A model generated the notes under the pieces. It did not search any database. It was not told the DNA's origin and was given only the letters and a program-made list of their open reading frames with translations. A stretch of DNA of 64,000 bases from Natronorubrum aibiense (lineage in GTDB: Archaea > Halobacteriota > Halobacteria > Halobacteriales > Natrialbaceae): assembly GCF_009392895.1 (NCBI RefSeq), contig NZ_CP045488.1, positions 124,001 through 188,000 on the forward strand, in the 5' to 3' direction. Below, one piece after another: positions 9,005-16,672 of the stretch (within the stretch, counting starts at the first letter, position 1; every line of letters begins with the position of its first letter). Both the position numbers and the translations under genes were made by a program.

Positions 9005-9280
9005 TTAGCCGGTATAGGAGCTTTCGCCGACGACCTTGACGAAGTCGCCGCGGCCGGTCGCGTTCGTTTCGTCGAACTCGGTAATCCGGACGCGAACGCG
9101 TTTCTCGACGGTTTGCGGCCCAGCACCTTCGATGATCAGGTGCGTGTCGCCGATGTAGGCGTGGCCGTCACCGTCGCTGTTCGATTCCGCGACGAAGACG
9201 TCGATTTCCTCACCCACGTCGAACGATGGGGTCGTCGTGCGCAGTTTCCAGCCTTTGAAGTACTTCGTAAAGAGGCTCAT
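9005..9280 (-). CDS. Small TRAM-like protein (DUF7513-like)
   Basis: A 91-aa protein whose residues about 18-85 match the TRAM pattern (VGEEIDVFVAESNSDGDGHAYIG ... HLIIEGAG ... VRVRITEFDETNATG). TRAM domains are beta-barrels that bind RNA. Single-domain TRAM proteins act as RNA chaperones in archaea, but this one lacks direct proof. Its ATG overlaps the stop of the upstream antiporter gene by 4 nt (ATGA at 9277-9280), so it is translationally coupled to it. Confidence 0.65.
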   Translation of the reverse strand: MSLFTKYFKGWKLRTTTPSFDVGEEIDVFVAESNSDGDGHAYIGDTHLIIEGAGPQTVEKRVRVRITEFDETNATGRGDFVKVVGESSYTG

Positions 9281-10848
9281 ACTCGTGCCACCTCCTCGGT
9301 TTCGCGGTCGGTAATATATTCACGGCCGAAGCCGGTGATCGCGGCGACGACGAAGACGGCGACCAACAGCCATCCCTGGAAGACGAACGGAACGACGTCG
9401 ATCGGCGTCACGAGCATGTCGGTGGAGAACCAGTCGTACTGGGCAGGCAACTCCTGCATCGCCGAATAGCCGGCGAGGACACCGCCGGACCACGGGAAGA
9501 TGTAGCCAAGCGCGGCAGTCTGGCCGTCCAAGATGTTCGCCCGCCGGTAGCCGTTCAGGTTGAACCGTTCGCCGATCTTCGAGATGTACGGCCCGATCGC
9601 GACCTCTGCGGCCGTGTTGATCGTAATGACGGCGTTGATCAGCGCCGAGGAACCGACCATCGTGAGTTCGGCGTTGCGAACGTTCGTCGCGAGGTTGTCG
9701 ATCGACCAGTCCAGAATCGCCTGAAACGCACCACCGCGGATCATGATCTGCGCCGCAGCGATGATCAGCAAGACGAGAATCGCGAGTTCGAAGAAGCCGG
9801 ACGCGCCAGTGATGAGGCTGCCGCCGACGGAGACCGCGTTGGGGTCCTCGACGATCGTTAGAATCGGCAGGAACTCGAGCGGTTCGGCGAGCGGTGCGTC
9901 CGGGGGTGCGTTGAACATGACGATGTCGCCGAGCGAGATCAGGCCGAGTGCGAGACTCGAGACGGCCGCGACGACGATACCCCACGAGATCGCCTCGACG
10001 ATGTGTCGTCCGGCGACTGCGGTGCCGATCACGACGCCCATCGAGACGAGGTGCACGAGGCCGATCGGTTCGCTCTCGGCGACGAGCAGTTCTCGCGCAT
10101 CGCCGCCGATCTCGAGGCCGGGCATGAATTGACCGGCGACGAGGTAGCCAGCGAACGCGATGATCGCGGCGATGACTACGTACTTGAATCGGGAGGCGAC
10201 GACGCCCCCGATGTCCGAATCCTGCGTGACGGCGCTGACGATCGTGGTGTCGCTGACGGGCGCGAGGTTGTCACCGAAGATCGACCCCGAGAGGATCGCG
10301 CCGAACAACAAGACGGGGTTGGCCCCGAGCAGGATACCGGCGGGGAAAAACAGGGTAACGAACGCGATCGCGGAGCCGTATCCCGTCCCGATCCCGGTCG
10401 TAAACAGGGCCGCGAGGACGAACGTTATCGCCGGGAACAGCGTCGCGCCGATGCCGCCGACGTCGGCCAGCCAGACCAGTCCGTCGACGAAGCCGCCATC
10501 TTGGAGCAGTTGGGCGAACATGCCGGCCCAGATCCAGGCGACGATGGCCGTTACCGCGACGGGTTGGGTCATCCCTTCGAAGATCGTATTCGCGTACGTT
10601 TTCCAGTCTCCACGGACGAAGAACATCCCGAGGATCAGTCCGAGCAAAATACCGACGACCAGTCCGCCTTCGTCGGAAATCCGCCAGAACGCGGTCTGAG
10701 CGATCGCCCAGACGATGAAAAACGCGATCGGGAACGCACTCATCCCGCGACCGCCGTAAAACGTTATTCGTGGCGCTTCATCACTGGTGCCCTGTACGAA
10801 TGCGTCGGTCGGGTCACCATCGGTTGAATCATCACTAGTACTACTCAT
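9277..10848 (-). CDS. NhaC-family Na+/H+ antiporter
   Basis: A 523-aa polytopic membrane protein of the NhaC superfamily, expected to exchange Na+ for H+. The start is cytoplasmic and acidic, then about 11-12 hydrophobic segments. Family-like stretches are FTTGIGTGYGSAIAFVTLF, GAILSGSIFGDNLAPVSDTT and LINAVITINTAAEVAIGPY. Organic-acid exchange (NhaC relatives such as malate/lactate antiporters) cannot be excluded. It is the first gene of a two-gene unit with the TRAM-like protein. Confidence 0.88.
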   Translation of the reverse strand: MSSTSDDSTDGDPTDAFVQGTSDEAPRITFYGGRGMSAFPIAFFIVWAIAQTAFWRISDEGGLVVGILLGLILGMFFVRGDWKTYANTIFEGMTQPVAVTAIVAWIWAGMFAQLLQDGGFVDGLVWLADVGGIGATLFPAITFVLAALFTTGIGTGYGSAIAFVTLFFPAGILLGANPVLLFGAILSGSIFGDNLAPVSDTTIVSAVTQDSDIGGVVASRFKYVVIAAIIAFAGYLVAGQFMPGLEIGGDARELLVAESEPIGLVHLVSMGVVIGTAVAGRHIVEAISWGIVVAAVSSLALGLISLGDIVMFNAPPDAPLAEPLEFLPILTIVEDPNAVSVGGSLITGASGFFELAILVLLIIAAAQIMIRGGAFQAILDWSIDNLATNVRNAELTMVGSSALINAVITINTAAEVAIGPYISKIGERFNLNGYRRANILDGQTAALGYIFPWSGGVLAGYSAMQELPAQYDWFSTDMLVTPIDVVPFVFQGWLLVAVFVVAAITGFGREYITDRETEEVARV

Positions 10849-10858
10849 CTGAAGACAC

Positions 10859-10868
10859 TATACGTATA
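10859..10868. promoter_or_regulatory. Palindrome TATACGTATA before NhaC-like gene
   Basis: A perfect 10-bp palindrome 11-20 nt upstream of the ATG at 10848. With GATTATACG read on the minus strand it may form part of the promoter, or an operator on top of it. Confidence 0.4.
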
Positions 10869-11040
10869 ATCAAACCCTCATTGATAAGTCTTCGCAACAC
10901 CCCGACTGCGGAACGATAGCCGACCGCTAGAGCGGACCTCGATGGCCGTTTTGACGGGTAGATTTGGTAACGCTTCCAACAGGTCCGGCTGCCACACCGA
11001 CCCGACGCTTTTTGTCGCGTCCGGGGGACAAAGCATCTAG

Positions 11041-12009
11041 ATGGTTCTCGCCGAGAACGTCGCGTTGCTTAGTGTCGGTATACTCGCCCTCTGGCTCGGT
11101 GCCCGATGGCTCGTCGACGCAGCCTCGAGACTCGCCGCTGCGGCCGGTATCTCGCCGCTGATCATCGGTCTCACCGTCGTCGCCTTCGGCACCTCCGCGC
11201 CCGAAATCGCCGTTTCTGCGACGGCGGCTCTCGAAGGACAGGGCGACGTCTCAGTCGGCAACGTCGTCGGCTCGAACGTGTTCAATATCGGGCTTATTCT
11301 CGGGCTCGTCGCCGTGTTAGCGCCGTTTCGCGTCACGGAGACGTTGCTCCGACGCGATGCAGTCGCGATGGGCGGGGCAACCGTCATCGCCGCGCTCACC
11401 CTCGCCAATCGCGTCGTGTCGCGACTCGAGGGTGCCGTCCTCGTCTCCCTGTTGGTAGGGTATATTGCCGCGCTCGGCATCGCAGCTCGGCGGTCGCCAG
11501 CGACCGACTCCTCGAGCGACGGCACCATTCCCGAACCGGATACGGTAGCCGTCGATACGCACGTCGATTTCCGTCGCGAGATCGGTCGCCTCCTCGTCGG
11601 ACTCGTTCTCGTCGTCGTGGGTGGCCGGGTGCTGGTCGATTCGGCGACGGCGATCGCGCTCTCGCTCGGCGTCTCGGCGTGGCTCGTCGGGGTGACGGTC
11701 GTCGCCGCGGGAACCTCGCTGCCGGAACTCGTCACCTCGGTCGTCGCCACACGGCAGGGCGACGTCACGATCGCGGCAGGGAACGTCATCGGCTCGAACG
11801 TGTTCAACCTCCTCGGCGTGCTTGGACTCGCCGCACTCGTTCGCCCGACAGCGGTCGATCCGGCCGTCTTCCCCAGTCTGGTGTGGTTGCTCGCGCTGAC
11901 TGCCATCGCCACGGTGCTCATCGCGACCGGACGCCGCGTGACCCGACTCGAGGGCGTCGTCCTCGTCGTGGTCGGGGCCGGATACTGGCTCGCGAGTGCT
12001 GTCGTATGA
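11041..12009 (+). CDS. Calcium/sodium antiporter (CaCA family, YrbG-like)
   Basis: A 322-aa membrane protein with the two inverted alpha-repeats of cation/Ca2+ exchangers. Repeat 1 has VVAFGTSAPEIAVSATAAL and GNVVGSNVFNIGL; repeat 2 has VVAAGTSLPELVTSVVAT and GNVIGSNVFNLLG. These carry the ion-binding acidic and asparagine residues. About 10 membrane segments are expected, with a hydrophilic linker near residues 155-180. It probably expels Ca2+ in exchange for Na+. The ATG lies at the expected leaderless position; no close operon partner. Confidence 0.92.
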   Translation: MVLAENVALLSVGILALWLGARWLVDAASRLAAAAGISPLIIGLTVVAFGTSAPEIAVSATAALEGQGDVSVGNVVGSNVFNIGLILGLVAVLAPFRVTETLLRRDAVAMGGATVIAALTLANRVVSRLEGAVLVSLLVGYIAALGIAARRSPATDSSSDGTIPEPDTVAVDTHVDFRREIGRLLVGLVLVVVGGRVLVDSATAIALSLGVSAWLVGVTVVAAGTSLPELVTSVVATRQGDVTIAAGNVIGSNVFNLLGVLGLAALVRPTAVDPAVFPSLVWLLALTAIATVLIATGRRVTRLEGVVLVVVGAGYWLASAVV

Positions 12010-12156
12010 GCGTGTGACGTCGCATTGTCGCTGCCACCACCGTGTTACAGAAAGCAGGCCTACAGGGTGTGCAGACCGAAATCGGCCGCGAACAACGTGG
12101 CGCTGGACCGCTGTTGATCGTCACTGCTGACTTCGACGGAAAATCTCATCGACTCC

Positions 12157-12528
12157 TCACTTCGCTGTCTCTGCCTCCGAGAGGGGGTGGATACGAAACA
12201 GGTAATCTTCGTCGGTGCTGTCGAGGTTCACAGGGCTCTCCTCGGCAGTATGCTCGTGACACAAGACGGCCCGTGCTTCAACGGCGCCGTGGCCGGTTTC
12301 TTCCTGATACCGTTCGACGACGACAAACGCCGCCGGTTCGGTGCAGCCTCGGCGATGACACTCTCGAGACGACTCGAGCGATTCGTCCGTCTCGTCTACG
12401 GTATCCCCTTCGTCGAATGGTGGCTCGGCTTCGTCGGCGCGATCACGTGCCTCTGTGAGTTCCCGCTCCCGCTGGCGGTCATCTGCGTCACGAGCTTGCT
12501 TGTCTCGGCCCTTTTTCGTATCTGCCAT
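12157..12528 (-). CDS. Hypothetical protein with CxxxxC/CxxH cluster
   Basis: A 123-aa acidic protein of unknown function. Residues 1-40 are very charged (KKGRDKQARDADDRQRERELTEARDRADE) and probably helical. A middle segment has ECHRRGCTEPAAFVVVERY followed by AVLCHEHT, a four-ligand arrangement that could hold one zinc ion. The ATG at 12528 was chosen because the 14 upstream codons are not acidic. Not recognised beyond haloarchaeal character. Confidence 0.6.
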   Translation of the reverse strand: MADTKKGRDKQARDADDRQRERELTEARDRADEAEPPFDEGDTVDETDESLESSRECHRRGCTEPAAFVVVERYQEETGHGAVEARAVLCHEHTAEESPVNLDSTDEDYLFRIHPLSEAETAK

Positions 12529-12673
12529 ACAGTGGAACACGGGCGTGAATGGGATAAAACACGCTCCCACAGCGATCTCGATGTGGGTGCCCGAAACACG
12601 TATCCGTCAGCCCGTTCCGTTCGACAGTTGTCAATGTCAGCGACGTGCCAGAATCGCAACTGCTCGATGCGAG

Positions 12674-12859
12674 TCACTCCGATTCGCCGTTTTTCTCTAC
12701 TTCGGTAACGATCACGTCCCAGTCCGGGTGTTCGGTACCGTTTCGACATTCCCATCCCCCTTCGACGTCGATCCCGTTGGAGTGGGCCCGACGAAGGAGT
12801 GCCTTCAGTTCGGCATTTAACTCCGCTTCGGACGAGAGTGCTGTCTCTTCGGTGGTCAT
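12674..12859 (-). CDS. Small hypothetical protein coupled to HalOD1 gene
   Basis: A 61-aa acidic protein with an N-terminal helix (SSEAELNAELKALLRRAHSNGIDVEGGWECR) and a C-terminal DWDVIVTEV strand. Its start codon overlaps the stop of the HalOD1 gene by 4 nt (12856-12859), so the two are translated together. Function unknown; a HalOD1-associated partner is possible. Confidence 0.65.
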   Translation of the reverse strand: MTTEETALSSEAELNAELKALLRRAHSNGIDVEGGWECRNGTEHPDWDVIVTEVEKNGESE

Positions 12860-13209
12860 TCGTTCGTGGCTCCTGTGTCCCGGATGGCTGTTCGTTCGTG
12901 GGCCGGTGGTGAGATTGCCACCACTCCGTTGCTGGACACGGTTATCGCGTATCCTTCGAACGCAAACGAGATGTCGACGGCTCCGTTCGGCGTCCCCTGA
13001 CCCCGTCCGAGTTTATCGAGGGCATCGGTTTCGACCGTGTAGTTGAGTTGGTCCAGTTCGAGCGGATCGACGCCCAGAATGTTTATTATCGCTGCGACAA
13101 CGGCGATGCTTGTAGACGTTGAGTCTTGATTGTACCGGGAACGATACGTTTCTGACTCTCGAGAGCACTCGAGCGATTCCAACTCGACACTGGCTATGCT
13201 GGCTGTCAT
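12856..13209 (-). CDS. HalOD1 output domain protein
   Basis: A 117-aa protein whose residues about 35-105 match the halobacterial output domain 1 (STSIAVVAAIINILGVDPLELDQLNYTVETDALDKL ... VDISFAFEGYAITVSSNGVVAI). HalOD1 is found alone or at the end of haloarchaeal signalling proteins; its molecular action is unknown. It lies downstream of an HTH-10 gene, and is separated from it by 72 bp that carry a 16-bp palindrome. Confidence 0.85.
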   Translation of the reverse strand: MTASIASVELESLECSRESETYRSRYNQDSTSTSIAVVAAIINILGVDPLELDQLNYTVETDALDKLGRGQGTPNGAVDISFAFEGYAITVSSNGVVAISPPAHERTAIRDTGATNE

Positions 13210-13267
13210 GCTATTCTACATCGGTTTAGCGGCCAGACTCGGTTTAACAGGGCTACTGATTATACAG

Positions 13268-13283
13268 AGGGTATTAATACCCT
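13268..13283. promoter_or_regulatory. 16-bp perfect palindrome AGGGTATTAATACCCT
   Basis: A perfect palindrome overlapping the stop codon of the HTH-10 gene and 59 bp upstream of the HalOD1 start. Its length and symmetry suggest a dimeric regulator site for the HalOD1 pair, or a hairpin between the two genes. Confidence 0.5.
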
Positions 13284-13923
13284 ACTGGCTGATGAGCGTC
13301 CCGGCAATGAGCCGTCGGTGCCCGCGTCTGAGTCGAGACGAAAGCGACTGTTGAGTAATTCCGAGTTCGTCAGCGATATCCTCGAGTGATACTTCACGTG
13401 GTGAATCAAAGTAGCCGCGTTCGTAGGCCAACACCAGCGCTTCTCGCTGGGTGTCAGTTAGCTCGTAGCTGTCGCCCTGAATTGGCAGCAACGCGTGGAC
13501 GACAGTGATCTCGATGGGAATGTCATGGTTCTGGCAGTTGGTCCGAAACTCGCTGATCGCCTCGCGACTCTCACCGCGGACCTCGAAGTCCCATCCGTCT
13601 TTCGTCCCGACCCCCGAGAGAACGGCGATGTTGGCCTGGGCAAGCGCGCTCAGGATGCCGAAGTACCGTTCTTCCCACTCCGCACGCATGAGATACTCGT
13701 TTTCAACGCTGTCGATGAGGTTAATGCTGACCACGCCAGCATGGGCTTCGAACGCGGCTTCGATGTCCCCGGCCTCCGCGCCGCGGACCCAAAAATACGG
13801 GATTATGAGGGTCTCGTGCGGAATAAGTCGCTCGAGTTCGATCGTCACCCCCGGCAGGTTTTCGAAGACCGTTCCCAGTGGAAACTCGTCTGCCGGACTC
13901 GTAAACTCCATCACGGTAGCCAT
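13282..13923 (-). CDS. HTH-10/BAT family transcriptional regulator A
   Basis: A 213-aa bacterio-opsin-activator-type regulator. The N-terminal about 150 residues form the BAT-associated sensor-like domain (FPLGTVFENLPGVTIELERLIP...). The C-terminal HTH-10 domain (about 155-213) has the typical LTDTQREALVLAYERGYFDSPR and LEDIADELGITQQSLSSRLRRG. Such proteins control stress, light or nutrient genes in haloarchaea. The frame stays open 130 codons upstream, but that part is antisense to the paralogue, so the ATG at 13923 is used. It is divergent from paralogue B. Confidence 0.9.
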   Translation of the reverse strand: MATVMEFTSPADEFPLGTVFENLPGVTIELERLIPHETLIIPYFWVRGAEAGDIEAAFEAHAGVVSINLIDSVENEYLMRAEWEERYFGILSALAQANIAVLSGVGTKDGWDFEVRGESREAISEFRTNCQNHDIPIEITVVHALLPIQGDSYELTDTQREALVLAYERGYFDSPREVSLEDIADELGITQQSLSSRLRRGHRRLIAGTLISQ

Positions 13924-13952
13924 GTCGACCGATTCATCTCGAGGGCCGATAA

Positions 13953-13962
13953 CCCACGTGGG
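13953..13962. promoter_or_regulatory. Palindrome CCCACGTGGG in the divergent HTH-10 promoter
   Basis: A perfect 10-bp palindrome 30-39 nt upstream of regulator A's start, directly next to the first copy of the 14-bp direct repeat. Its position at or just above the expected TATA box suggests an operator. Confidence 0.45.
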
Positions 13963-13976
13963 TGGTGTATCAAGCC
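13963..13976 (+). repeat. Direct repeat copy 1 (TGGTGTATCAAGCC)
   Basis: The first of two 14-bp copies (13 of 14 identical) in the divergent region between the HTH-10 paralogues. It lies near the promoter of regulator A. Confidence 0.6.
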
Positions 13977-14052
13977 TCGATCTCGGTAGCCGGAACACAG
14001 TGACACCAGACCGCATAAAAGCGAGCAGTTGCCTGCTGGTTGTGCGTAAGCA

Positions 14053-14066
14053 TGGTGTATCAGGCC
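14053..14066 (+). repeat. Direct repeat copy 2 (TGGTGTATCAGGCC)
   Basis: The second copy, exactly 90 bp from the first and 48-61 nt upstream of regulator B's start. Having one copy near each divergent promoter is consistent with auto- or cross-regulation by the encoded regulators. Confidence 0.6.
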
Positions 14067-14113
14067 ACCCCATTTTGTACGGCCATGGCCAATCAAGCTG
14101 GCACGAGCAAGTA

Positions 14114-14770
14114 ATGAGCGTAATTGCAGAATTTCGGATCTCATCTGCTGACTTCGAACTCGGACGGATTCTCCGTGTTGAGGGGATCACATCTATCGAA
14201 CTCGAGAGTCTCGTCCCGATCGGTGAAGCCACCGTTCCACTCTTCTGGATCCATAACTCGACACGGGACTCGTTCGTCGAATCCGTCCAACGCCATCCGA
14301 CTGTCAGCAACACATCGGCGGTTGACGAATTCGACGACCGAACACTCTTTACGCTCGATTGGGATGCGAATCAGGATCACGTTTTCAACGGCATTAGCGA
14401 GCATAACGGACAGTTGTTGAGTGCCATCGGAACACCCAAGAAGTGGGATTTCGAGCTGCGATTTCCCGACCACAACGCCCTAAGCGAGTTTACGACACAC
14501 TGTGAAGATGCGCAGGTCTCGTTGGAGGTAACTCGCGTGTATAACCCAACGAAACCGGACGCCGGCCCGTGGTATGGCTTGAGCGATCCCCAACGTGAAG
14601 CGATTACGCTCGCCGTACAGAATGGGTACTACGATATTCCGAGAGGCTGTACGACCAAGGAGCTCGCGGACGAACTCGAGATTTCTGATCAGGCCGTGAC
14701 GGAACGACTCCGCCGTGCAATCGTGGCGCTCACCACGCACACACTATTTCCGTCAGATTCGGGGACGTAA
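14114..14770 (+). CDS. HTH-10/BAT family transcriptional regulator B
   Basis: A 218-aa paralogue of regulator A. The sensor-like part begins MSVIAEFRISSADFELG and continues SIELESLVPIGEATVPLFWI, parallel to regulator A. The HTH-10 domain is at about residues 158-212 (LSDPQREAITLAVQNGYYDIPR, TKELADELEISDQAVTERLRR). The ATG at 14114 is preceded by a stop-free stretch that is antisense to regulator A and is not coding. The pair probably arose by duplication and inversion; the inducing signal is unknown. Confidence 0.9.
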   Translation: MSVIAEFRISSADFELGRILRVEGITSIELESLVPIGEATVPLFWIHNSTRDSFVESVQRHPTVSNTSAVDEFDDRTLFTLDWDANQDHVFNGISEHNGQLLSAIGTPKKWDFELRFPDHNALSEFTTHCEDAQVSLEVTRVYNPTKPDAGPWYGLSDPQREAITLAVQNGYYDIPRGCTTKELADELEISDQAVTERLRRAIVALTTHTLFPSDSGT

Positions 14771-14827
14771 CATACGTAGTTCCATTGTGAACCATGCCAA
14801 AAGGACACCAAGCTAGCGAGGTACTAG

Positions 14828-15232
14828 ATGGGTATGGATCATACGTCGAGAGCAGACCGGTTGAACGCCGAAGATGTTGCGACGACCAATACAGTCGAGC
14901 GAGGGCGATCGACCTCTCCTGATGTGGCCCTCTCGATCGTCGCTCACGAACACCGCCGGGCCGTCCTTCGAATACTGAACCACACGGATTCGGAAGTGAT
15001 GGCGGTTTCTACACTTATAGAACGGGTTGCCGAGCATGTACAAAACGGGGACCAGTCGGCCGACGAACATCGACAACGCGTTCGCACCGCACTCCATCAT
15101 ATCCATCTCCCAAAACTGGATGCGTGCGGAATGATCGTCCACGATACCGAAACGGATCAGGTCCGGAACGTCACCGGTGAACCGAGCCAGGAGCTGCTCA
15201 CGGCGATCGAGTCGTACGTCGCACGTGAGTGA
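14828..15232 (+). CDS. DUF7344 winged-helix regulator
   Basis: A 134-aa protein with the haloarchaeal DUF7344 pattern. After a 35-residue leader comes an ArsR-like winged helix (LSIVAHEHRRAVLRILNHTD, STLIERVAEHV, RQRVRTALHHIHLPKLDACGMI). The HHIHLPKLDA stretch is a common wing-region signature. It probably binds DNA. It follows the HTH-10 gene in the same direction after 57 bp and may belong to the same regulatory island. Confidence 0.8.
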   Translation: MGMDHTSRADRLNAEDVATTNTVERGRSTSPDVALSIVAHEHRRAVLRILNHTDSEVMAVSTLIERVAEHVQNGDQSADEHRQRVRTALHHIHLPKLDACGMIVHDTETDQVRNVTGEPSQELLTAIESYVARE

Positions 15233-15342
15233 GTTCGTAGCGGTCGGCTTGGCTACCGGGTTCGGACCCGTCTCGACGACTCGTTCGGCGGTAACACGAG
15301 TGTTAGCGAGATCATTTGTGTCCGCCAACCCCTACGAGTAGT

Positions 15343-16350
15343 ATGAACATGCTCGTCGACGGAGAATGGCGAACCGACGCATACGAGACGACCGGCGACG
15401 ATGGCTCGTTCGAGCGTCAGGAGACGCCGTTTCGCGACTGGATCCGGGACGATCCCGACGCCGACTTCCAGCCCGAAGCCGGCCGGTACCACCTCTACGT
15501 CTCCTACGCCTGCCCGTGGGCCCACCGCACGCTCGTGGCGCGGGCGCTTCTGGGCCTCGAGGACATCATTTCGGTATCGGTTGTCGACCCCTACCGCGGC
15601 GACGACGGCTGGCAGTTTACCCCAGGGAAGGACGGCTGTACGCGCGACCACATCCGTGACGCCGACTACCTCCGCGAACTGTACGTTGAGGCGGACCCAA
15701 ACGCGACCTGTCGCGTGACGGTGCCGGTGCTGTGGGACACCGAACAGGAGACGATCGTCAACAACGAATCCAAGGAGATCATGCGGATGTTCTCCACGGC
15801 GTTCGGTGACCTCACGACGCACGACGTGAATCTCTACCCGGAGAGGTATCGAGAAGAGATCGATCGAATCCTCGAGGCCATCTACGAACCGATCAACAAC
15901 GGCGTCTACCGGGCCGGTTTCGCGACCGATCAAGCGCCGTACGACGCGGCGATCGACGACCTCTTCGAGGCGCTCGAGCACTGGGACGACGTGTTAGCCG
16001 ACCAGCGCTATCTCGCTGGCGACCGGCTGACGGAGGCCGACGTCGCGATGTTCACGACACTCGTCAGATTCGACACCGTCTATCACACACACTTCATGTG
16101 TAACGTCCAGTACATCCGGGAGTACGAACACCTCTGGCCGTATCTTCGTGATCTGTATCAGACGCCAGGCATCGCCGAGACGGTGAACATGGCCCACATC
16201 AAAGAACACTATTACACGACCCATCCGAGCGTGAATCCACACCGGATCGTCGCTCGTGGTCCTGACCTTGCGTTCGACGCGCCACACGACCGCGACGACC
16301 TGCCGGGCGGGCCGCCGTCGGCACTGGCTCCATCCAGCGCCGACGATTGA
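15343..16350 (+). CDS. Xi-class glutathione S-transferase-like protein (ECM4/YqjG family)
   Basis: A 335-aa protein of the glutathionyl-hydroquinone reductase family. The N-terminal thioredoxin fold carries the catalytic CPWAHRT after YVSYA, and NNESKEIMRMF marks the thiol site. The C-terminal all-helical domain has GDRLTEADVAMFTTLVRFD and HFMCN. Bacterial members reduce S-thiolated quinones. Haloarchaea have gamma-glutamylcysteine, so the co-substrate here is probably different. The ATG at 15343 gives the normal family start; an AT-rich stretch about 30 nt upstream may be its promoter. Confidence 0.9.
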   Translation: MNMLVDGEWRTDAYETTGDDGSFERQETPFRDWIRDDPDADFQPEAGRYHLYVSYACPWAHRTLVARALLGLEDIISVSVVDPYRGDDGWQFTPGKDGCTRDHIRDADYLRELYVEADPNATCRVTVPVLWDTEQETIVNNESKEIMRMFSTAFGDLTTHDVNLYPERYREEIDRILEAIYEPINNGVYRAGFATDQAPYDAAIDDLFEALEHWDDVLADQRYLAGDRLTEADVAMFTTLVRFDTVYHTHFMCNVQYIREYEHLWPYLRDLYQTPGIAETVNMAHIKEHYYTTHPSVNPHRIVARGPDLAFDAPHDRDDLPGGPPSALAPSSADD

Positions 16351-16363
16351 AAAAGCGGAGCCG

Positions 16364-16576
16364 TTACGATCCGTTCGATGAGCGACCGCTGTGCCACGAC
16401 TCGAAGCTATGTTCGGGTTCGTCCGCGGCGAACACCCGCCAGAGAACGTACGCCGGGATCGCCACTGGGAGCAACGGCAGCAGTACGAGTACCAGAATCC
16501 CCGCCATAATGTACCCGAACGCCGACATCTGGAAGTTCGGCCCGTAGCCCGTCGAGTCGGCTACTTTTGTAGACAT
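16364..16576 (-). CDS. Small membrane protein (DUF7535-like)
   Basis: A 70-aa protein with a short polar N-terminus, one long or two short hydrophobic helices at about residues 17-48 (AFGYIMAGILVLVLLPLLPVAI...) and a charged tail ending SWHSGRSSNGS. It resembles haloarchaeal DUF7535 proteins; function unknown. It is convergent with the GST-like gene, leaving 13 bp between stops. Confidence 0.7.
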   Translation of the reverse strand: MSTKVADSTGYGPNFQMSAFGYIMAGILVLVLLPLLPVAIPAYVLWRVFAADEPEHSFESWHSGRSSNGS

Positions 16577-16672
16577 GTGTCTCAGTACGAATCTAGCAGT
16601 AATCGACCTTACGGTTTTTCGACCGACAGTCCAGCGCCCGTCCGAGATTCGAGAGCCTGTCTCGAGTGTCGT

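Noticed and set aside
13505-14113. N-terminal extension of HTH-10 regulator B
   Set aside because: Covers the antisense of regulator A and has no similarity to the BAT domain; the true ATG is at 14114.
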